From NCBI GenBank assembly GCA_035771165.1, contig JAWNZC010000348.1:434001-498000 (forward strand): a stretch of 64,000 bases of DNA, in the 5' to 3' direction. The notes below the pieces were generated by a model, which did no database searches, was not told where the DNA came from, and saw only the letters and a list, made by a program, of their open reading frames with translations. A program made the translations under genes and the position numbers. Positions 25,101-40,100 of this stretch are shown here, piece by piece. Origin of the DNA: Paragorgia papillata. Taxonomy: Eukaryota > Cnidaria > Anthozoa > Scleralcyonacea > Coralliidae. Within the stretch, counting starts at the first letter, position 1; every line of letters starts with the position of its first letter.

Positions 25101-28100
25101 TCTTGGATTATTCAAGATGTTCATTTTCGGATTATGTTTTATATATTTTTCTTTAAATTGTCTGTTGGCTCTGGCTTTTGTAGTTTTCCATATTTCATAA
25201 CATTCACATGTCGCTTAATATTTACATCAACTGGACCTCACTTGTAATACATGCAGTTTCTGCATATATCACTTTTCAGTCATATATTATAAAATAAAAT
25301 GATCGACACTTATTTTATACTGAAAAGATTTCCTGGACATTTGTTCCTTCACACTGAAACAAAAAAGTGACAAACTTATCCGAAACGATAAACGAAATTA
25401 CTGCTAGCATATAAAACGGCCTGTGCAAAATCAACTAACTCAGTAATACTTTAAGGTGAAGTAATACGAGCAACAAATTGCTGCAACATTGTTGCGTGTA
25501 TTACCACCCACCTCAAACATTGTCACGCAACAATGATTTTGTTGCAAGTTGAATCAGCATGTTGCAGCAAGTAGAACTGAGAGCCTTTTCCAACTTACAA
25601 CAAAATCATTGCGTGACAATGTTTAAGGTGGATGGTAATACGCGCAAAGTTGAAGAAAAATGTTGCCCGTATTACCTCACCTTTAAACTTTTCGGAAGTT
25701 TTTTTTGAGTTTTTGGAAGATTTTAATTTTCATATAATTTTAATGAACACAATTCAAAGATTAATTCAGATCCACAAAAGAAATGAGCAGGTGATTAAAT
25801 GAGAAAAAAAAAAGTATAAACAAAACATTAATTACTATATACAAGCTCATTTAAATATTTATCAACAGATTTTTAATTGTACGTCATTTTGTAAACTGAC
25901 TTTAATACAAGATTAATGAATGCATGTGATGATTGACTTCTTAATGTTTTTGTTTGTATTTCTCTACTAAATCACGAAAGCATGTTTTCCAAATGTCAGA
26001 AGAAATTTTACAAATTAATTTTTGTGAAAAACATCCGGTGTTATACCCTAAGAGCAGAGCCTTCTTTTCCTTATTTCTTCGCTGAGAGAGAGGAAGAAAA
26101 GCAGGCTCTGCTGTATTCGTGGCTGGTTTCCATTGCGCATGCATATCAGTTGCTTGGTTACAATCTCGAACCCAGTCCCAATCAGGGCAGGAAAAAAAGA
26201 ACCGGTTAAACGGGTCTTAAACGGGTTACTTCGTCCTAAATCTTGGACGAAGCCAAACACGAATACAGCAAAGCCTACTTTTCTTCCTCTCTCTCAGCGA
26301 AGAAATAAGGAAAACAAGGCTCTGCTCGCAGGGTACCGGTGTTATGATTTAATCAGAAACAAAGAAAATCAATCATTATTAAGTTGATAATAAACTACAG
26401 ATAACATTTGTCTATTTAGGGAAATTTAGATTCAGGTCAAGTAGACATTTAAAAAAAAAGTTTATTCAAAATTTCCGGCACTTTTAAAAAGTGCACTGCG
26501 TTGTTGAGGCCCGTGTGATAGCAATATTCCAACCAAAGGTTTGTTGCAATTCTGGATTTAACGGCTGTATTTAGGCAAAATTATAGTGAAAGATATCAAG
26601 AGAAACATTCTCAAAGGAAGAAAGTAAAATAAACTACTCACAAATAATTCGGATGGTGGGCATGAGCTTGATCTGCACTGATTAAGAAGGAACATGCCAC
26701 ACTTCTTTCAAAACATTCTTGTTCATCTGAATAAAATTTCAACACAAATAAAACTTCTTAACAACTTCTTCGTAGACTAAGAAGAGTCATATTTCACTTC
26801 ACTTCACTTCACTTCACTTCACTTCACCTCACTTCACCTCGCTTCACCTCTCTTCACCTCACCTCACCTCACCTCACCTCACCTCACCTCACCTCACCTC
26901 ACTTCACCTCACCTCACCTCACTTCACTTCACTTCACTTCACTTCACTTCACTTCACTTCACTTCAACACAGAATAGAAACGTATACATTTCTTTCACTT
27001 CACCCCCTAAACCCCACATCACTCCACTTAATTCACTCCATTCCACTCTACTGCACTTCGCTTCACCTCGCTTATATAGTGCAATAAACAATAACTGAAA
27101 TCAGCTTAAAATCGGCTTATGCCCTGGCTGCTAATACTTTTATAGATTACTATAGAACGTTTGGAATCACGTGACATCGCGCGCCATCTTGGTTGATTTG
27201 TAGTTAATTTCCATAACCCTTGCCAAAACAAATATGGTGGTGAAATCAACCAAGATTGCAAAGTTCATGTGCAAACGATCTATTCACTTACTGGTTGATT
27301 TAGGTGTAGAAAGGCGTCTTAAGACTAGCTCTGTCCACTTAGAACATGCACCTTGAGCACTTTGAGAGCCAACCTATAACGTAAAAACAAATGATAAGGA
27401 AAGATAAACTCAAATGAGACCCATCCACACGTATCCGATGAAGCCGGGTTATCAAAAACGGAACTTTTCGAAGATGGTCTCCAAAGGGAAACCATCCGTT
27501 TTCCTGTTCTCGTGTGGATGCGGATTTTTTTTAAAAACGATGAAAAAAAATTGCGTTTTCAAACAAAAACCGATACGTGTAAACAAGGCCAAAGATGTGT
27601 TATTACACCGGAAGTATGCTGCACGGTTCGCGGTTTTTTTACAACTGTACGTCGTTATTGTGGGCTCAGACGTCTTTCATTTCAGCTTACTAAGGATCCC
27701 TGCCTTAGTGAAAAACACACATAGTTCTAAATGATTTATTTCATAACTATATCAGGATAAAATTAACAAACATTAAAAAGAAAAGAGAAAAATATTTATC
27801 CATACTCAATAAAGATATTACCTCTTCATTGTCATAAAGAACAGCCATGCGAATGTTGGGCTCTGTAGCTAATGAAGAATCAGCTGAAGTGATCAGACCC
27901 TAAAAACGACGAATAGATTTGTTAACTTGAATGTGATCAGTAAACGTATGACAAAAGTCACAACTCTGGTAGTACGTCCCCACAAACGTATATGCTTGGT
28001 CGGAGCGTGACATCTCATTTCGTTTGTGTACATGAAACTTATGATATGAAGGGGCGCTATTAAGGTGGCTCCATACAGTTTCTTGAAAAATGGAAAATAC

Positions 28101-31100
28101 AAGTTTGAGAGTCCAAAACACGTGGATAAATAATTCGGCAAAATAATAAAACTAAATGTTATGCATAGTTAAAAAGTCTGACAATCAAAAACTGTTACCA
28201 AATAAATAGCAACAGTTTCGAAATGGCTGCCAATTACCCTTCAAACTAATTTAATTCGAAAAAAACCTTTGGTGACCCCCATTTTGTTTTCATTAAAACT
28301 TTTCTTGAAGTATGAGTAATCAATAGGCCAATTTAAAAAAAATTCTGTGTAACGAATTTATTTTTTTTCCGGAAAAATGTTATAAAATCTGCCTATTGTT
28401 TACTTGTACTTTAAGAAGTTTTAATGAAAAAAAAATTGGGGGTCACCAAAGTTTTTTTCGAATTAGTTTGAAGGGTAATTGGCAGCCATTATGAAACGTC
28501 ATTGTTGCCATAGCAACAACTGTCGCTATTTGTTTGGTAACAGTTTTTGATTGTCAGACTGTTTAACTATGCATAACATTTAGTTTTATTCTTTTTCCGA
28601 TTTGTTTATGCACGTGTTTTGGCCGACTCTCAAACTTGTATTTTCCATTTTTCAAGAAACTGTATGGAGCCACCTTAAGACTAAAATCATACCAGTCAAT
28701 AATATTTAGCTGGAAATGTTTTTTGTGCCAAAATTTTTTGTGCAAGTGAACTTTCACAAGTTCATTTAAAAAAACATTTTGCTTAAATCGTCAGAGGCGT
28801 TACTTTAAAGGGTATTGGTAACAAAAATTAAGTTTGTCTAATTTGACAGAACTCGCAAAATTGTAATAGAACATCCTTTTTACAACTTTTTCGTATCTCT
28901 CTTCGTTTTCAAGATATTTCAATTTCTTTAATATGTAAATGAGATGGTCTCTGACGTCCTGAAGGTGTGGGGTAAAATATTTCCACATGTAGCAAAACCA
29001 GTTATATCTCTAAGTTTGCTCATCGAAATAATTTGAAACTGTGCACATAAAAACTCCTTGCGACGCTGAACATTTCATGTTAGATATGTAAGTGATTTTG
29101 CTCTGTATGAGAATATTTTACCCCACTCCTGACGTCAGAGACCATTCATTTACATATCAAACAAATTGAAATATCTTGAAAACGCAGAAAGATACGAAAA
29201 AGTTGTAAAGGATCTTCTATTACAATTTTATGAGTTCTTTCAAATTAGACAAACTTAATTTTTGTTGCCAATCCCCTTTAAGGATAGAATAAAACAAGAT
29301 TGAATAGAATATGATGTAAAGACATGTAAAGGATAAGTTGTAATAGGATACGTTAATTCAGAGTCAGATAAGATAGGATAGAATAGGATAGGGTAGGATA
29401 AAATAGGAACGAATAGGATAGGATAGTCTATTAGTGCTGGAAGTTCATTTTTTCACTCATTTTCCAAAACCGTTTTTAATTAGTCTGTACTAAAAGTAAT
29501 TAATCAATTGCAAATATTAAATACTTTGATTCATAAACGTGAGTAAGGTAATCGTGTGAATATAGTATTACTATAAGTCTAAAATAATATCTTCAACATC
29601 TTACCTCAATGGCAGAAAAAGCATTTACAAGATTATCTAATCTTGGAGAAAAGATAAATTCAGAAAATGCTCCACCCAAAGTCTGTAAGGACAAGAATTA
29701 ACAGTAAATTATACAAAACAATTGACAGAGATCATTATTGAAACAAGAAAATCATACATACTGCAGGTTGAGTGTCAGCAAGACAAAGTTCAAAGTCCAT
29801 GATATCCTCTTTCTTGCACTTGACTTGCTCACACAACAATTGAACAAGAAGTGGTTGATAACTGTCGGCCTAAGTAAGATTAAACATTTGAAATAAGAAA
29901 TATAACAAACCATAACGCACCTACTCATCTACAAATTGCAGCTATTACTAATAACTAATAATAATAACTTAGAAAAAGGAAACCAATTTGATTTGTTGTG
30001 TCATTCTGCCGTAATAAGATTATCGTGACATAAAATCAGTGCAGTAACGGAGTAACCAAGCTATAACCCGACTTATATATGCACCGGCCCCCTAAGTTAC
30101 TGTGTGTTGGTTTCTCTTCAGAAGGCTCCTCTTTCTTTGGCTACCCTAAGGCAAGCGAGCGCCACTCCTATCCTTGATGGTGTTGATTTTGCTGAGGGAG
30201 GAAAACTGGAGAACCCAGCGAAAAACCCCGAGGCACAGGAGAAAATCAAAAATTCTACTAACATGAAGTCAACCATCCGGGTATTAGGGACTTTAAGATA
30301 TACGACGTCAACCTCAACGATGACATCCTTTAAACAAAATAATTATTTTTACAAAACAAAGAGAATGACTAATTTTTAGTCCCAAGAGTAATCTCAACAC
30401 CGTCCTCGTTCTTTATACAACGCGATTTTCTCAGAACTGTTTCTTGAGATTGACTTCAATACGGACACTGCAATCATTTTAGCAATACTGGGGCATTTTT
30501 GAAGTCATTGAACTAGCTTCAAATATGAAATATAATAGTCAGTTAACCGTGACATCTTTAAATTGTAAAAGTTATCTTGCGTTTTAACCGCTGTCGTCGT
30601 CCTAGCATCTTAAAGTCCCTACATATTAATCCCATTCGATCGAGCATAACTTCAGTGGTGAGAGGATGCGCGCTAACGATTTGTGCCACCCATGCCTCCA
30701 ACGTAAGTTACTAACCCTGCATTTGCCGCTTTTTTCTTCCGTACAATTTTCAGTTCCTTGCGTGGTGCGCTGTAATTCCTCCGTAACGTGAGTGGCCAAA
30801 ATTGGTATTCTTAAAATACAAAACACAAACTTTGTTATGCCAATAAAGTTAAAACAATATTTCTACCAAACGCTTTCAATATATTTTGAAGATTAAAATT
30901 TTTGAGATGGAAATTAACTGTCCGCTAATCTTCATGTTGAAATCCGCAAATTAGATAATTATAATAAAATGGTAACGGTTATAACTTTTTATTCAAAGAC
31001 AATAAGCATTTATTACTTTAGAAAAATATATTGCATTATTTAATCGTTTAAGTTTTAATCAAAGGATCAATTGCACCCATGAGATAAGGGAAAAATTCAA

Positions 31101-34100
31101 AGCGAAATCAACATACGTATGAGTTTCCAAGTTTGGACTAAATTTAGTATTGATGTCTCTCTGTAAATGAATAGCCAAATGCGGAACTCGCAGAATTGGT
31201 CTTTTGATGTGAACCAACTTGTGTTCCAACTTTCCGTTATTCTAGAATGAAAAAAAAAAGGAATAGAAATAAATTATACACATTGATTAATGCTGTCAGT
31301 TTACATCAAGGATATTAGATTATAACTATATTGATTATTTTAACACATGGTTTTGATTGCGTTTGACCTGAAACAAGATTGTTTTCAAATCTAAACTAAA
31401 TTATATATATGCAGCTGCTGGATCAACATTAGAATTTATGCTAGTCAAAAAACGCAAGTTTTATCAAATGGTCGTACATTTTTCCAATTTTAAACTTTCG
31501 ATAATACTCGATCGGTTAAACAGGTAGATGTTTAATTGCGCTTGTGTGCGTCGTTGTGCTTATGCGCTTGCTTTACACGTGTGAACCATTTACTGTCAAT
31601 TAATAATTCCTTTAGATTCGAGCTTGGTATATGCATGGATAGCATATCGATAAAATGCCCGTCTATTACAGTTGGTTTCATATTTCTTTTCCGCCGTGTG
31701 TTGCGAAGTTCGTTGGGAAGTTCAGATATTCGTTTGGAAGTTCGGAATTACGTTGCCAAGGTTGACTTATTACCCAAACAAATTGCGATCTTTGGATCAA
31801 AACTCGTTATGATTGTGCCGTACTTGTTTTAAATTTGTGTTTGTTTGTTGCTGTTTTTGTTTGTTTGTTTGTTTGTTTGTTTGTTTGTTTGTTTGTTTGT
31901 TTGTTTGTTTGTTTGTTTGTTTTATTATTTTCGTTTGTTTGCTATATATCTCTATTTTTGAGGGATCACAGTATAAATTAAATAAATATGAAATTAAATA
32001 ACTATATGTATGACATTGGTTACTCTAGAGTATAAGTTAAGTAACTTACATTTATTATAATACGACCAGCAACGGTCAAATCCCTGTCAAACCATGTACT
32101 CCAAATTCCACCACCATAACACTCCACTCCAACTTGCACATATCCACACTTATTTAACTTGGAGGCGGGCTTTACCTAAAAACATCAAAATATTTTCTAA
32201 AATAAATGTTAGTCGCATACACGAATTGTAATTTTAGTTATAGAACTTTAGAATTTCCTTCACACAATTTAGTCTGTTAAAACATAATTTTTTCTATTTT
32301 TTATTGTATAAAACAAATAGATTCCATTTTTTGTCTGCTCAGTTATAGATGCACTGAGGACGTCACAACGTGGTAAGAACATCAGAACTCGACTGCGTTG
32401 TTCTTACCACGTTGTGACGTCATCTGTGCATCTATAACTGAAAATGGAATCTATTTGTTACATGTAAAATAAGAGTAATTATCAGTATTTTTTACAAACC
32501 TTAAGACACGGACTATCAGTGTGAGCTCCAACAATACTAAATCCATTACCAGGAGTAAACTTTTCTCCAACAACAAATGCAATAATGCTAGATTGGTTTT
32601 TCGTTACAAAATACTGAATAACAAAGAAAAATTGGTATGTTCCAATGCAAACTAAAACAAACTACTTTAACACACGTTTTTTCATTTGTGGCGTACGTTT
32701 TGTTTCGTATTTGTTTTGTTTGTGGCATATGTGATTCATAATTTAAAGAAAAAACAAGATAATTAGCCTGTCTACATGTAGCTGCATCTTTCAAAATTCT
32801 CACTCACTTTTTCTCCTGGTTCAATTTTCCATGTGCATTTTTCTTTCAATTCCTTGAAGTCTTTAGCTTTTAGCAATTTTTTACACTCATCAACCACTAT
32901 ATAATAATTTAAAGATATAATAATAAGAAATTCAACAAAATATTAACCTCAAGGATGATACATGTCATTACCAAGGAGCAAGCCAATACACGAAGTAAAG
33001 AATGATAAAACAACTTCATTTTTATCATTCTTACTTGATGTATATTATTTGACTCCTTGGAATTGATGTCCAAAGCTGGCTCTTATATATGTTGATGGTC
33101 GCTACTGTCAGTTTCACGCTGGGCGATCTTCAGGCGTGAAACTGACAGTAGCGACCATCAACATTTGAGGGTAAGCCCACTTATAGTATATTCGCTCTAT
33201 CTTTACGGTATTGAGCACTTTTCGACATTTCGCGAACAACACTTTGTTTGTTTGAATATACATATTACATTATTTTATTATATACAACAGTCTTGTTGCG
33301 TTTTGGTATTCATTTGTTGTTGTTTCTTGCATTCAAAATATAATAATAGAAATCCTAAAGGGGCTAGCTGCAAACGGGACTCTATACTCATGTTATGAAG
33401 AGTATCCAGGCTAGAGATTAAAAAACATGACACGAAATAACGGCTATCTTGCTATACTTGGCTACCTGGGTATACTTGGCTATACACGCTGACCTTTCGA
33501 GCCCAGCTCTTCACTAGACTAAGTTTACTCTGATGAAGGGCTCCGCTCTAAACGTCAGTATTTCGTTATCGGTTTACCACCTTTTCACAGTAAGTAAGTT
33601 GATATCCATATATGGCATATGCCCATCCTTAATATGCAAATAAGCCTGGGCTACTTGGCTACCTCCAACTGCATGCAATGGGGCATTATCTTTATCATCT
33701 AAACAAAACTAGTCTAATCGTAATTAGTAATCAGGTTTACCAACTATAGCTTTACTAATCTGAACCCACTAGCAAGCTTATTGTCTAGTTTACAGTATAT
33801 GCTGTGCTATGAATAAAATACGCCAATGGCAATTTGTTTTCTCTACAAAAACAGCGCTAATTTGTAGTCTAAATATTTCAAAACACACGAGTGAAAAATG
33901 TTAACGAACGGTTTAATAATGTGTATCATTCTGGATTACTTAAAATATCTTAAAAAGAGTTTATAAAAACTGTTCAAAACCTATTCCTCGCGGCATCACT
34001 GGTATCATTGACAACATTAGGGTATTTTATACGGGGAAAAATAAGCCGCGGCTTAAATAAGTCGCGAACAGCTCGTATAAACGGCCATGTAATCAATAAG

Positions 34101-37100
34101 CCTTGACTAAAATAAGTCCAGGGTTGAAGCTAGTCCAAAATAAGCCGCGACTTATTCAAGACCGTTTATATGAGCTGTTCGCGACATATTTAAAGTGCTT
34201 ATGAAGCGAAAATTAAGTTTGCCTTATTTGAAAGAACTCTTAAAATGACATGCAATATAACATCTTTTACAGATTTTCGTTTCCTTGCTTCGTTTTTGAG
34301 ATATTTCAGTTTGTTTGATATGCGAATTTGACTTATAAGATAACTTTACGTCACAGTTTGCATGATGAGTTTGCAAATTAAGTGTTCTATATCTTTGTTA
34401 TTTTCGAACAAAAGCACTTGGCAAATTAGGAACCATGCATGTGCGAGTGTTTCTCCTACAACAGAGTGTAAATTTTAAGTGTTTTTGTTTGACAACACCT
34501 ATAAGATATATCATCTTTTGCGATAAGTCATTATGCAAAGAGTGATGTAAATTAAGTTATTTTAAAAGTTAAATTTACATATCAAACAAACTGAAATACC
34601 TCAAAAACGAAACAAGGAAACCAAAAACTGTAAAAGATGTTACTTTGTCATATTAAGTGTTCTTTTAAATAAGACAAACTTAATTTTCGTTTCATATGGC
34701 CCTTTAAGCCGCGGCAGTAGTGTCAAAAGGCCGATTCTGGGACATACCTTAATGGCCGCCATTTGTTTACTAAAACTTTCTTTACTGATTCTGGGACAAT
34801 TTTCAAAAATGGTTTTGAATTTTTTTCGCGACCCCCTCCTGGATTTTTTTAAAGATTTTGACAGCCGATTCTGGGACATGTTTGAATTTTTTTCGCGACC
34901 CCCTCCTGGATTTTTTTAAAGATGGCTGCCAAGTTTTTGGGACTTTTTGGGATTGGGGGTTTTGGTTTTTTTTTGGATTGGGGTTTTGGGAGTTTTTGAA
35001 TTGGTTTTGGATTTTTAAAAAATTTAAAAAAAAATAAGAATGAATCCAAACAAAGAATTATTAAAACTCAAACTTCGACAAAAATTACAAGAGAAAAAAA
35101 ACCATCGATTGGATCAAACAGACTATACAAAAAACCACTATGCAAATGTTGCAGGATTAGAAAGCGAACAATGGAGAAAAGAGGTTGCCAAAATTGGTAA
35201 GTCCAAACACACTCCAACCATACCCTCCCTAAAAACTGCAAGACAAACATTAAAAAACAATAAAAAATGGGTAGCACTATTGAAATCCATCCAGTAAACC
35301 CAAAACAAGAAAATCTGAAAACCTTTTTAAAATTTGTATTCTTTTTGAATACAACTTTTGAACTTAATTTACTTAGTTTTGTAATGTCCAATCGCCAAAG
35401 TACTAATTTTGTCATCCAGTATAATTCTTTTGTCATCCTCAGAATTCAAGGCTATCTTATTTACATGGATGGTGTGGATGGTATGGTTTGTACTTCTAAA
35501 AGTGTTCATTCCTCTTAGTTCATTTTTGCCAGTCATCAAACAGTTGTAGTAATCATCAAATTTTATATTGTTGTTGATGACAGGCTTTGATATACCTTTA
35601 CACTTTTTTTCTTCTTTACACTCCCATAACCCAGTTACAGGATTTCTTTTTCTGGTCATTTTGATCGCATATAATTTTGATCTTAGAGCTGCAAATTTTG
35701 AGATTTGATCAGCACCAGTTTCTGATTTCATCATTCCAAGCACCTTTTTGTTCATTCTTTTAATGCCGCTTGGATGGTTTTCAGGAAAGTTTGACGTATC
35801 AAACATTGTTGGAACATCTGGCAAAATATCAACAAAGAAGTCATTGGTTTTAATTTCATAACACAAGGAGTCTGTGTCTGTAAACAACAACTTTGATCGA
35901 TCCCCATATTTTGGTTTGACATAATTGTAATGAAAGTCATACATGGTTATTTTACTCTTGTCAAGTATTGCAGCTCCCATATATATGGGCTTGTTTAGTT
36001 TGACTCTTGTTTTTCGCATATGCACAGCACCCAAGTTTTCTGTAAATATACTGATGCCTTTGTAATGTGGTTTTTTTGCCAATTTTTCAACCTGGTCTTC
36101 AAATGACACCAACCTGACATCAATACGGTTTCTGACATTTTCCATGGTCTTTCCATATGGAGCATTATTCATTAATTTATAAAAATCTTTTTCAAAGTCA
36201 TTCTTGGCAGCTGTCCTTAATTTTGTATTTAGCATGATGTATGGTTCCATCCAGGCTTTTTCAATGAATGAAACCGCGCGATGGATCCTCGTTAATTTCA
36301 AACCATGCTCCAAAATCTGTGCCAATGCTTCATAGTGTACCACATAATTTTTCTTATCATTCAAATTTGGAACTAACTTTTCAACCTTGTTTACCAACAA
36401 CCTTTCAGCAGCAAATGGCATCTCATTATGCAGGTCATGGAGTTCTTCTGGATACTCAAGATCCACTTCTAAAAAACAACCCTTTCCCTCCATTTTCAAA
36501 TATTTTTTCCAGTTTGGCAACTCCTTCTCTGAAACCCATCCAAAACCACCGACTGGTAATGGTTGGATCATTGAATGACCATACAAATTGTTTTTGTCAA
36601 GGTATGGAATGAAAATGCTTTCCTTTTCAGGATTGAAGTCCTCCATATACTTATTGTTGGCTTCTGCATATCTGTGGGTAATGGTTGAAATCCCACCGCG
36701 AATTCCTTTCTCAATCATTAAATACATATCTGGATCTGTTAGTAGTTCCAACTTTTGTCCTGTCATTTTTAACAAGGCATCCCAAGCCAATCCTGGAGTT
36801 GTGTAGTGCCACATGGGATCCAGTTTGTATGTTTCTTTGCACATTTTTCGAAAACTTTGGATTACATCTGAGAGACCAAGAACATCTGTTTTCAAGTACA
36901 GTTCCATGTAATCTCTCAAACTTTTGCAACCAAACTTGTCCCAAACATTTTTACCATGTTGGTAATCTTCAATGCTTACATTTTTTCCAGTTAACCTAGA
37001 ATGAAACTTTTCATGTGGTGGAAATTCTGTACAGTCCAACTTTTTAGAACTATCCAAAAACTCATAGGGAAACACTCCTTTCCTTTTCAACAGATCCACA

Positions 37101-40100
37101 TTTTCCTTTGGGTAATCTTTGAAACCATTCTCAGTATAATGGAACTTGTCATTTGGTAAGTTTAATGTCAGTGTAGCCAAAGAACTTGACATAAATTTTA
37201 ACGAGTCCAAGAATCGTAACTCCAATGGCACCCACTTCTTTTTTAACTCTCCTGTTTTTGGGTCAGTTTTCATGCCACCGTCCATCCAAAATGTTTTGTT
37301 AACACTGATGTACTCCTCCTCAGTTTTTGCGATACAACCCAGTTTACCATTTGAGACACCCAAATATTTTGAAATTAGATGACTATCATACCCACTAAAA
37401 TTATGAAACAAAACGGGGATATGTCTGGCGCTTGCCATTGAGTAATTACAGTCACCATGAGCCGCACCTCTATATCGTCCATTTAAATGGTCATGGTCTC
37501 TAACTTTGGATTTTGGTGTGTTTTTGTTGGCTTTCCACAAACTTTTGGGGTCCAAATCTTTTGGATTTCTGCGAACAAATTGACCACCACAAACATAACA
37601 TGATGTCGCATTTTGAAAGTTTGTTTCATTTTCAGCTGTCATAATAATTTTTTTAGGGGTTTTCAAATATGTGTTCCAAATCTTTTTTGCTTCCTTTTCA
37701 AGACTCTCAACAAACATCTGTCCAATATCTTCAAAATCATGTTGTTTGGTGTAACTAACATATTTTCCTGAATAAATTTTAGGATCTGAACATATGATAT
37801 TGAACCCATAACTGATTGGGATGTGCTCTTGATATTTTTGGGTGTAACTTTTGGACTCGTCATTTTTTCCACATTTCAAAGTTTTCAACATACACTCGAA
37901 ATCTGCCACAATTATGAATGGCACATCCTGAGTTTTCTTGAAATCTTTGCAACCCCATCCCATGATGTCATCCACACCTTTTTCTGGATATTCTTGGATC
38001 TGTGCATCATGAGTCCTACAAATGGTCGCATGTTCATTCATGATTTTTTCTGTTTCAAAAGGGTTCAAACAGAAGTCGCAGAAGAATTTTTTATGTTGAT
38101 GGTTGTCATTTTGGTCTGTTAACAACTTGCTTTTGTCCTTTACACAACTAAAATGATCATTCCACCAAAATAAGTTGATCCTCTTGTCATGTTCAGATCT
38201 GGAAATTTGCATCTGGAAAACTTTTTTAATTTCATCATCCCAGCTTAAAACATTGACACCTATTTTGTTAAGCTTTTCAAATTTTGAGATGTCCTTAATT
38301 TTGACAGGGAATGACAAACCACTGACGTCATAATTTTCAACCATTAACTGGATTGATACTGGAATTCTTTCAAGTTTTTTGGATTCTGGTTCTTTTTCCA
38401 AAGTTTCAGCAATGGCAACTGCGTACAGAAAACAATAGTTGTCCTTTTCATTTTTTGGATTGATGATTGCCTTTTTGTCTCTGATGAATTTTGGGAGTTG
38501 CTGATACTTTTTACCATTTAAAGGCTTGTACTTGGTTATTGAAATGTGGAGTTTTTCAACTGACCTTATTGACCAACCCGAACCCTTTTTCTGATGTGCT
38601 GCCAGATTTTCTAACATCTCCCGTTTTGACTCCTTGTACAGTTCTGTAACATCTTCTGTTGTTGTCATGGCTTTCATGTTTGAAGTAAAGTAAAAAAGAT
38701 CCACTTCTTCAAGACTTTCAACATAATCATAGTGGACAAGTTTACAGATTAGGGTTGTCTTGACTTTTTTGGAATTCTCAATCCCATTAATTAATCTTTC
38801 AACCCCAGCTGTGGTTTGTTCCAGAAAGACTATTGGATCTTTGTAATTTTGACCCGAGATTTCGTACAAAGCTGCCTTTCCGTTTGCAAAGTTTTTGATC
38901 ATAATTGGTTCTGTTTGTCTGAGGTTTTTGTTGGCTTTTGTTTTTCTTTTGAGATGTTTTGTTAGTTTGTTGCCAAGAACCTGACGAATTTTTTTAAGTT
39001 TTTTGTTAGTTCCTTTCCACTTCTTGTCCCACTTAAACTTGTCTTGTCGGGCTTCCTCTTGTTTGATCTCTCTCGCCCATTTTGCTCGTTCTTTTGTCTG
39101 TAATTTTCTCTCTGTTTTTTGTTGAAATTTTTTCAGATCATCTTGTAATCTGTCTTGCTGGTTAACAAGTTTTTGCTCCATTTTTAACTCCTTTTCCTTT
39201 TGTTTTTCCTGAAGCTTGGCAAGTCTTTCGGGATTAAAAGGTTTCATTTCCTTGTCCCGTTGCAACTGCCTTTGCTTTCTCAATCGAGCATTTTCGCGAA
39301 TCTTTAATAACTTTGGATCATTCGTAAACTTTGTCATGATGCTATTTATTATGGTATGAAATTTTTCTTTAAATATAAATGAATAGAATTAATGAAAATA
39401 TTAATTATGTTGACGAAAGAATTGTTGGGTTGGTAAACAAAGTTTCGTTATGGATTGTTTTTTTGGTTGCGGTTATTATTTTAAATTTTCTTCTGGTTAG
39501 TATAATATTACTTTTGTAAAAAACTTCATAAAAAAATTACTACCCAACAAAGGATAGTAATTTTAAAAAAAGTATGACAAAGTTTACAACTTTTGGGACA
39601 GAGATGAAACCTAATAACAGTCGGTTACTGTTTATTAGTGTGGATTTTGGAAAATTAACGACTTATTAACCAAAATTCATTACCAAACCAGACCTGTTTG
39701 TTTTTTTTGATACAGTATGGGATGAAACTTGGGTTTTTTTCCAAATTTTTGGCAGCTTTGTAAATGCTTGGGAACTCCATTGTTTTACCAGCATCAGAAG
39801 TAAATGTTATTTTTACAGGTGACCTAATGACATTTCTGTGGTACTTGTCATAAACTTCATTTTTGACTAATGGTATTTCCAATTTTTCGCAGATGGTTTC
39901 TAAGTTTAAACCATGAGATCCTTTGATGCCAAGTTTTTTTCCAATTGATCTGAGTTCTTTGAGTGATGACAAATTTTCTTCTCGTATTGTTTGTAGTCTG
40001 TTATTTGCAGCTGTTCTTTCTTGCATCCTTTTTCCAAACATTTCTTTAAGGGTTGTCATTTATTATAGTGGTTTTCTTTTAAAATTTCTTATTTTAAAAA

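Noticed and set aside
30104..30379. Small + strand frame near DNPEP exons 8 and 7
   Set aside because: No homology; overlaps a MITE end and lies antisense to a DNPEP intron.
31813..32001. Cys/Phe/Val-rich membrane-like frame
   Set aside because: Translation of the TTTG microsatellite.
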